A stretch of DNA of 8,562 bases from contig JBAZZX010000072.1 of assembly GCA_041658585.1 (NCBI GenBank), positions 1 to 8,562 of the forward strand, given 5' to 3'. The translations under genes and the position numbers were made by a program. This DNA is from DYFC01 sp041658585. Its GTDB lineage: Bacteria > Nitrospirota > Thermodesulfovibrionia > Thermodesulfovibrionales > SM23-35. This document shows, piece by piece, positions 5,710 to 8,562 of this stretch; positions within the stretch are counted from its first letter, which is position 1, and each line of letters opens with the position of its first letter. The notes beneath the pieces were generated by a model that was given only the letters and a program-made list of their open reading frames with translations, did not search any database and had not been told where the DNA came from.

Positions 5710-6635
5710 GGTCCTCTCTTTAGAATTTCAATCACCTTTTCAGCTTCGATTTTGTGCACTGTCTTATCTTTTAGGTATCGTGTGATTATAGCAGGGTCTT
5801 TCCTCGTATAGGCCGCTATCTCTTTCCCTTTATATCCATATGCCCTTGACACTTGGCTGAAAACCTTACGCCCTGTAGATATCGCCCGCCCTTTGCCTTT
5901 CGCTTTGATCTCAACAAGCTTTATTCCATATGCCTCTTCTTTCGCGCAGGCTATAGTTGATAAAGAGTATGCCCCTGCCCGCCGCTCTGCACTGAGGTCA
6001 ATTTCCGCTTTTTCCATTACCTTGTCACGAAATCGCTCATCTCCGAGGATTCGCTGATCTATTGTCCCGTAAATGTCCAACTTGTCAACGGTTCGACCGT
6101 CTTCCATATATGCCTTATATAGGCGCCTTGCCGTTGTCCTATCCTCGGAGAACATCCTCAGCACCTGATCCCTATCAATAATTCCGTCTCCTGATTTCCC
6201 TATATAGCTATTATGGCTGCTCCACCTATACTCCTGCATTCTTTCGACAACCTTTGCCCTCACCGGGTTGAGATGAATGTATTTTACAAGTGTTAACAAA
6301 TACTCATCCCGGTCACAAAGTATTCCTTTATATCTGCCTTGAAAAAGATGCCCCACGGTTTTGTATTTTTTGTTGAAATACATCGTGTATCTCTGGTTGA
6401 TCCCCTGGAGTATCTTGGAAAGCGGGACTTCCCGTGTCTCTATCAGGAGGTGCACGTGATTATTCATTAAAACAAAGACATAAAGACGATATTTATATTG
6501 CAGTTTATAATCGGAAATTATTTCAAGGTATCTTGTGAAGTCGCCTTCCTCTTTGAATATCTTTTGCCTATGGTTGCCCCGAGTTATTACATGATAAAAG
6601 GCTCCCTCAAACTCTATCCTCGGCTTCCGCGCCAT
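5688..6635 (-). CDS. REP-associated tyrosine transposase (Y1_Tnp / IS200-like, RAYT)
   Basis: The 315-residue protein opens MARKPRIEFEGAFYHVITRG, the standard RAYT N-terminus. The HUH metal site is HVH at residues 60-62 (MNNHVHLLIE), and the catalytic tyrosine is probably Tyr119 in VKYIHLNPVRA. Such single-tyrosine HUH enzymes nick and rejoin single-stranded DNA at palindromic ends. Residues about 250-310 (GRKVFSQVSRAYGYKGKEIAAYTRKDP...) form an extra C-terminal helix-turn-helix domain like that of DnaA domain IV, found in longer RAYTs. The start ATG 6635 fits the family but lacks a good Shine-Dalgarno sequence. The stop codon lies in the left inverted repeat. The gene looks intact and both catalytic motifs are present. 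Confidence 0.9.
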   Translation of the reverse strand: MARKPRIEFEGAFYHVITRGNHRQKIFKEEGDFTRYLEIISDYKLQYKYRLYVFVLMNNHVHLLIETREVPLSKILQGINQRYTMYFNKKYKTVGHLFQGRYKGILCDRDEYLLTLVKYIHLNPVRAKVVERMQEYRWSSHNSYIGKSGDGIIDRDQVLRMFSEDRTTARRLYKAYMEDGRTVDKLDIYGTIDQRILGDERFRDKVMEKAEIDLSAERRAGAYSLSTIACAKEEAYGIKLVEIKAKGKGRAISTGRKVFSQVSRAYGYKGKEIAAYTRKDPAIITRYLKDKTVHKIEAEKVIEILKRGPNVNRQA

Positions 6636-6661
6636 GCCCGAAGAATATCATTCATTCCCTA

Positions 6662-6689
6662 AAATGTTAATAGGCAAGTCTGACCCCAT
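6662..6689 (-). repeat. Right terminal inverted repeat of the RAYT element
   Basis: Read on the minus strand from 6689, it begins ATGGGGTCAGACTTGCC and mirrors 5682-5709. It directly abuts the truncated IS110-type gene and lies 26 bp before the transposase start. Confidence 0.85.
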
Positions 6690-6848
6690 ATCTAAAAACT
6701 CTCTTGTGTTATCAAAGCTAAATGTCTTTGTGCTCCTGCCATCTGCAGTGGTACAGCACCCATGGTTACTTACCATCCCAATGTCTACAGCTACTATCAA
6801 TGTCCCTTCCTCTATCGTGTTTACCTTTTTTGTTCTTAACCCTTTCAT
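6690..6848 (-). pseudogene. IS110-family transposase (DEDD recombinase), N-terminal fragment
   Basis: ATG 6848 follows a strong AAGGAGG (6857-6863, 8-nt spacing). The peptide carries TLIVAVDIGMVSNHG followed by TKTFSFDNTREFLD. The V-D-I-G block with the first catalytic Asp (residue 22) and the F-S-F-x-N-T-R-E block are characteristic of the RuvC-like N-terminal domain of IS110-type recombinases. Only 53 codons remain before the RAYT inverted repeat begins at 6689; full proteins have about 350-450 residues. The frame runs on to a stop inside the RAYT end, so any product would be a useless stub. The C-terminal half is not in the window. Confidence 0.75.
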
Positions 6849-7025
6849 CAATATCTCCTCCTTCTTTTCTTTGCCGGATAAACAACCCTTACTTGGAAGA
6901 TATATCGATCTCATCACAAACTACAATATAGCAAGCTGTAGTGTTGTTTTTTTTAATTCGGCTTTAAACATAATATTTTAAATGGCAATCAACAAGATAG
7001 GGTTACACTTCGTTTTCACTTTTTC
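6849..7025. other. Upstream end of the IS110 remnant and protease upstream region
   Basis: No gene is visible. The minus-strand sequence before the IS110 start is the position where IS110-group elements carry their non-coding left end, which in studied members encodes a bridge RNA. I cannot define that RNA or the element boundary here. A stem ACTACA (6920-6925) / TGTAGT (6937-6942) is followed on the plus strand by eight Ts (6947-6954). It could act as a weak plus-strand terminator or be part of IS110 non-coding structure. Confidence 0.35.
6973..7007 (+). repeat. 35-bp diverged direct repeat, copy 1
   Basis: This copy begins ATATT, then AATGGCAATCAACAAGATAGG. It matches the copy at 8418-8452 at about 27 of 35 positions by eye without gaps. 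It lies about 20 bp before the -35 box of the protease gene. Confidence 0.5.
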
Positions 7026-7054
7026 TTGACAAATGAAGCGACTAATTTTATATT
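7026..7054 (+). promoter_or_regulatory. Strong sigma70-type promoter for the protease gene
   Basis: TTGACA (7026-7031) and TATATT (7049-7054) are separated by exactly 17 bp. Transcription would start near 7061, giving a leader of nearly 80 nt. The leader holds a small hairpin GACTT-tatc-AAGTC (7073-7086). This is the best vegetative promoter in the window. Confidence 0.75.
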
Positions 7055-7138
7055 TAAGAGGGGATTAATTAAGACTTTATCAAGTCCTCCATTTATATAT
7101 TTTGCTAAAACCCAACAAACTAAAAGAAGGAGACAAAC

Positions 7139-8224
7139 ATGAAAAAGGTGAGTATCTATAATTTCTTTTTAATTCTTCCAATCCTTATACTGCTGAGTAT
7201 TCAATCCGTCAGAGCAGAGGAGATCTTCTTAGGAACGTCAGGTGGTAACATTAATGATGTAAATAGAACGTTTTGCTGTAGTGGAACACTTGGTGCTCTT
7301 GTTCATGATATTAATTATCAATACATCCTGAGCAATAACCATGTTTTGGCAATGACCAATACAGGGGTAATTGGTGACGATATCATTCAACCAGGACTTA
7401 TTGATCAAAGCCCTGTATGCTATCAAGATACAAATGATGTAGTGGCTGACCTCTCAGATTTTGTTCCCATTTCGTTTACAAAACGTACCATAAATTTAGT
7501 TGATGCAGCTATTGCTAAAGTTCGAATCGACAAAGTTAACTCATCAGGCTCTATTCTAAATATAGGGCCAGTGAGTATCTCTACGGTACCGCCTACAATT
7601 AATATGGAGGTCCAGAAAAATGGTCGCACGACTGGCCTTACGACTGGAACGGTCACTGCTGTCGATGTAACAGTGAGAGTTTCTTATAATAAAACATGCG
7701 GGAAAGGTTCACAGACCGCAACATTTACCAATCAATTTATCATTAGTTCTGCAGGATTCAGTGCAGGCGGCGATTCAGGTTCATTGATTGTAGAAAATTG
7801 TTCACCTTATCCTCGGGCGGTTGGACTTCTTTTTGCAGGGAGCAATACCACAACTGTCGCTAACCCAATCAATAACGTTTTATCAGGTTTAAGTGTTAGT
7901 ATGGTAGGAGTTGGTAGTTATTGCACAGTATCAACGACTGGGATAGGAAATACATCAATGACAAAACAACTGCAGTTGCCGCCTCAGGCAAATGAGAGGG
8001 CCAAAGAAGCAGTGAGGAAAGTTAAGGAGCGTCATGAAGAATCTATTCTCGACATTGATGGCGTTGTAGGAGTGGGGATAGGGCTTTCTGAGACTGTACC
8101 TGGCCAGGTTGTTATTGAGGTATACACGAAGAAGCCAACTCATCAGATGAGTCGCGTGATTCCTGAAACATTAGAAAGTATACCAGTGAAGATGATCGAG
8201 ACTGGTGAGATAATCGCTTTCTAA
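7139..8224 (+). CDS. Exported trypsin-like serine protease with C-terminal VVGVGIG domain
   Basis: The protein has 361 residues; ATG 7139 follows GAAGGAG with 6-nt spacing. A signal peptide is clear: MKK, a hydrophobic stretch at about 8-21, and the likely signal-peptidase site VRA-EE after residue 26. The chymotrypsin-fold triad can be placed at His68 (YILSNNHVLA), Asp122 (NLVDAAIAKV) and Ser213 (SAGGDSGSLI). NGRTTGLTTGTVT (161-173) and GLLFAGS...ANPI are hallmarks of a bacterial S1-type (Nal1-like) peptidase group. Six cysteines could form disulfides outside the cytoplasm. Residues about 288-361 form a separate domain with DIDGVVGVGIGL, VVIEVYTKK and IPETLESIPVKM, a small alpha/beta module also seen beside other bacterial proteases. 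The gene stands alone behind its own promoter. Substrate is unknown. Confidence 0.85.
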   Translation: MKKVSIYNFFLILPILILLSIQSVRAEEIFLGTSGGNINDVNRTFCCSGTLGALVHDINYQYILSNNHVLAMTNTGVIGDDIIQPGLIDQSPVCYQDTNDVVADLSDFVPISFTKRTINLVDAAIAKVRIDKVNSSGSILNIGPVSISTVPPTINMEVQKNGRTTGLTTGTVTAVDVTVRVSYNKTCGKGSQTATFTNQFIISSAGFSAGGDSGSLIVENCSPYPRAVGLLFAGSNTTTVANPINNVLSGLSVSMVGVGSYCTVSTTGIGNTSMTKQLQLPPQANERAKEAVRKVKERHEESILDIDGVVGVGIGLSETVPGQVVIEVYTKKPTHQMSRVIPETLESIPVKMIETGEIIAF

Positions 8225-8356
8225 AAGAAATATTTTAATAAGTTCATATTGCTACCATATTTCAACTAATATATTTAGGCTTCTTATCACTGTAGAAGTG
8301 AAGAATAGTAGATGACGTCGCATCGCCCAAAAGACTTGATTTATCACTGATTGTTT

Positions 8357-8403
8357 CGAATAAGCGTCATTCCGCAACTTCGCAGCGGAATGACGCTTAT
8401 TCG
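8357..8403. repeat. Perfect 19-bp inverted repeat, REP-like or bidirectional terminator
   Basis: CGAATAAGCGTCATTCCGC (8357-8375) pairs without mismatch with 8385-8403 around a 9-nt loop (aacttcgca). The inner part GTCATTCCGC...GCGGAATGAC resembles the palindrome at 936-963, so it likely belongs to the same broad class of dispersed repeats. Only short T-rich tracts flank it (TTGTTT before, TTCTCCTT after), so intrinsic termination is possible but not typical. Confidence 0.8.
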
Positions 8404-8417
8404 TTCTCCTTAATGTG

Positions 8418-8452
8418 ATATTACTAATGGAAATCAATAAGGTAGGGGTATA
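8418..8452 (+). repeat. 35-bp diverged direct repeat, copy 2
   Basis: This copy begins ATATT, then AATGGAAATCAATAAGGTAGG. It is the partner of 6973-7007 in the same orientation and lies about 70 bp before the next gene start. Confidence 0.5.
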
Positions 8453-8518
8453 AAAGATTACATTTGTATAAATGCATTGAAATGCTATTCGGGATGTGCT
8501 ACATTTAGGTTGGAAAAT

Positions 8519-8562
8519 ATGATAAACAAGCGTCAGTATACACGAGTTCCAATATCGGGTCT
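8519..8562 (+). CDS. Probable PilZ-domain protein (5' end only)
   Basis: The frame from ATG 8519 reads MINKRQYTRVPISG to the window edge. R-Q-Y-T-R fits the RxxxR c-di-GMP binding motif that opens PilZ domains, usually followed by hydrophobic-P and a [DN]xSxxG motif that would lie beyond the window. AGGTTGGA (8507-8514) may act as ribosome binding site. With only 14 codons visible, the call depends on the motif and its N-terminal position. Confidence 0.5.
   Translation, partial: MINKRQYTRVPISG

Larger units (their letters stand above)
5682..6689 (-). mobile_element. RAYT (REP-associated tyrosine transposase) element with terminal inverted repeats
   Basis: The roughly 1-kb unit contains one transposase gene and is bounded by 28-bp inverted repeats, 5682-5709 and 6662-6689, which differ at two positions only. 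The outer end reads ATGGGGTCAG and continues CTTGCCTATT. The left flank is group II intron RT sequence and the right flank is an IS110-type recombinase gene, so the unit is a discrete inserted segment. No target duplication is evident, as expected for HUH-type transposition. The exact outermost base is uncertain by one or two nucleotides. Confidence 0.75.
8225..8518. other. Intergenic region after the protease gene
   Basis: This AT-rich spacer has no convincing gene. It holds a perfect 19-bp stem-loop (8357-8403), the second copy of a 35-bp direct repeat (8418-8452) and a possible promoter TTGAAA (8477-8482) with TACATT (8500-8505) at 17-bp spacing. That promoter would start transcription only a few bases before the next ATG. 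Confidence 0.5.

Noticed and set aside
5092..5811. 239-codon plus-strand frame opposite the RT and RAYT genes
   Set aside because: It crosses the junction between two unrelated elements antisense to both and looks like a random hydrophobic peptide.
6634..6981. 115-codon plus-strand frame opposite the IS110 remnant
   Set aside because: It is antisense to a clear IS110 N-terminus with a strong Shine-Dalgarno sequence and spans the RAYT repeat end.
6980..7000. TGGCA sequence suggesting a sigma54 promoter
   Set aside because: No TTGCA-type -12 element follows at the required spacing, and a good sigma70 promoter lies just downstream.
8252..8437. 61-codon minus-strand frame after the protease gene
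   Set aside because: It is mostly the perfect stem-loop and AT-rich spacer, with no ribosome binding site or family signal.
1..8562. CRISPR array, tRNA or rRNA genes, or a defence system
   Set aside because: No regularly spaced repeats, no tRNA cloverleaf or rRNA sequence, and no nuclease or other defence gene was seen. The intron RT groups with maturase-type RTs (X domain, adjacent domains V-VI), so it is not a retron or DRT.

Overview
The window looks like a chromosome segment of a Gram-negative-type bacterium with a moderate GC content and a heavy load of mobile elements. The gene content (ZapB-like/ZapA pair, CarB, a BioW remnant, a RAYT element, a group II intron and an IS110 remnant) would suit an uncultivated Nitrospirota or Desulfobacterota lineage. 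That placement is an impression from family resemblance; nothing in the window proves it.

Left part (1-1142): two tandem 25-bp repeats at 72-121, running into TTGACA, look like one end of an IS21-type insertion sequence. It lies just upstream of a two-gene cell-division cassette: a small coiled-coil ZapB-like protein, best started at TTG 354 behind a perfect Shine-Dalgarno sequence, and ZapA (580-846), only 4 nt downstream. The space between zapA and the convergent carB holds two dispersed-repeat-type palindromes and no gene.

Middle (1143-4566): a complete carB on the minus strand (1066 aa, large subunit of carbamoyl-phosphate synthetase). It has its own upstream region and no adjacent carA. 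A divergent intergenic region separates it from the start of bioW (pimeloyl-CoA synthetase, biotin pathway).

Mobile-element pile-up (about 4567-7000): bioW keeps only its first roughly 60 codons and carries a GC-rich palindrome apparently inserted in frame. It breaks next to the 3' end of a minus-strand group II intron, whose domains V and VI and the C-terminal two thirds of whose reverse transcriptase can be read. That RT gene is cut by a RAYT element (REP-associated tyrosine transposase) of about 1 kb with 28-bp terminal inverted repeats (26/28 identical). The other side of the RAYT element is not the rest of the intron but the N-terminus of an IS110-type recombinase. The mosaic is best explained by insertions followed by recombination or deletion.

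Right part (7000-8562): a strong sigma70-type promoter drives an exported trypsin-like serine protease (361 aa; His68, Asp122, Ser213) with a C-terminal VVGVGIG-type alpha/beta domain. It is followed by a perfect 19-bp stem-loop and by the first codons of a probable PilZ (c-di-GMP receptor) protein running off the window. A diverged 35-bp direct repeat precedes both the protease and the PilZ gene.

The most distinctive features are the nested mosaic of intron, RAYT and IS110, the in-frame palindrome in bioW, the RAYT ORF that shares a frame with the RT remnant across one TGA codon, and the protease domain order.
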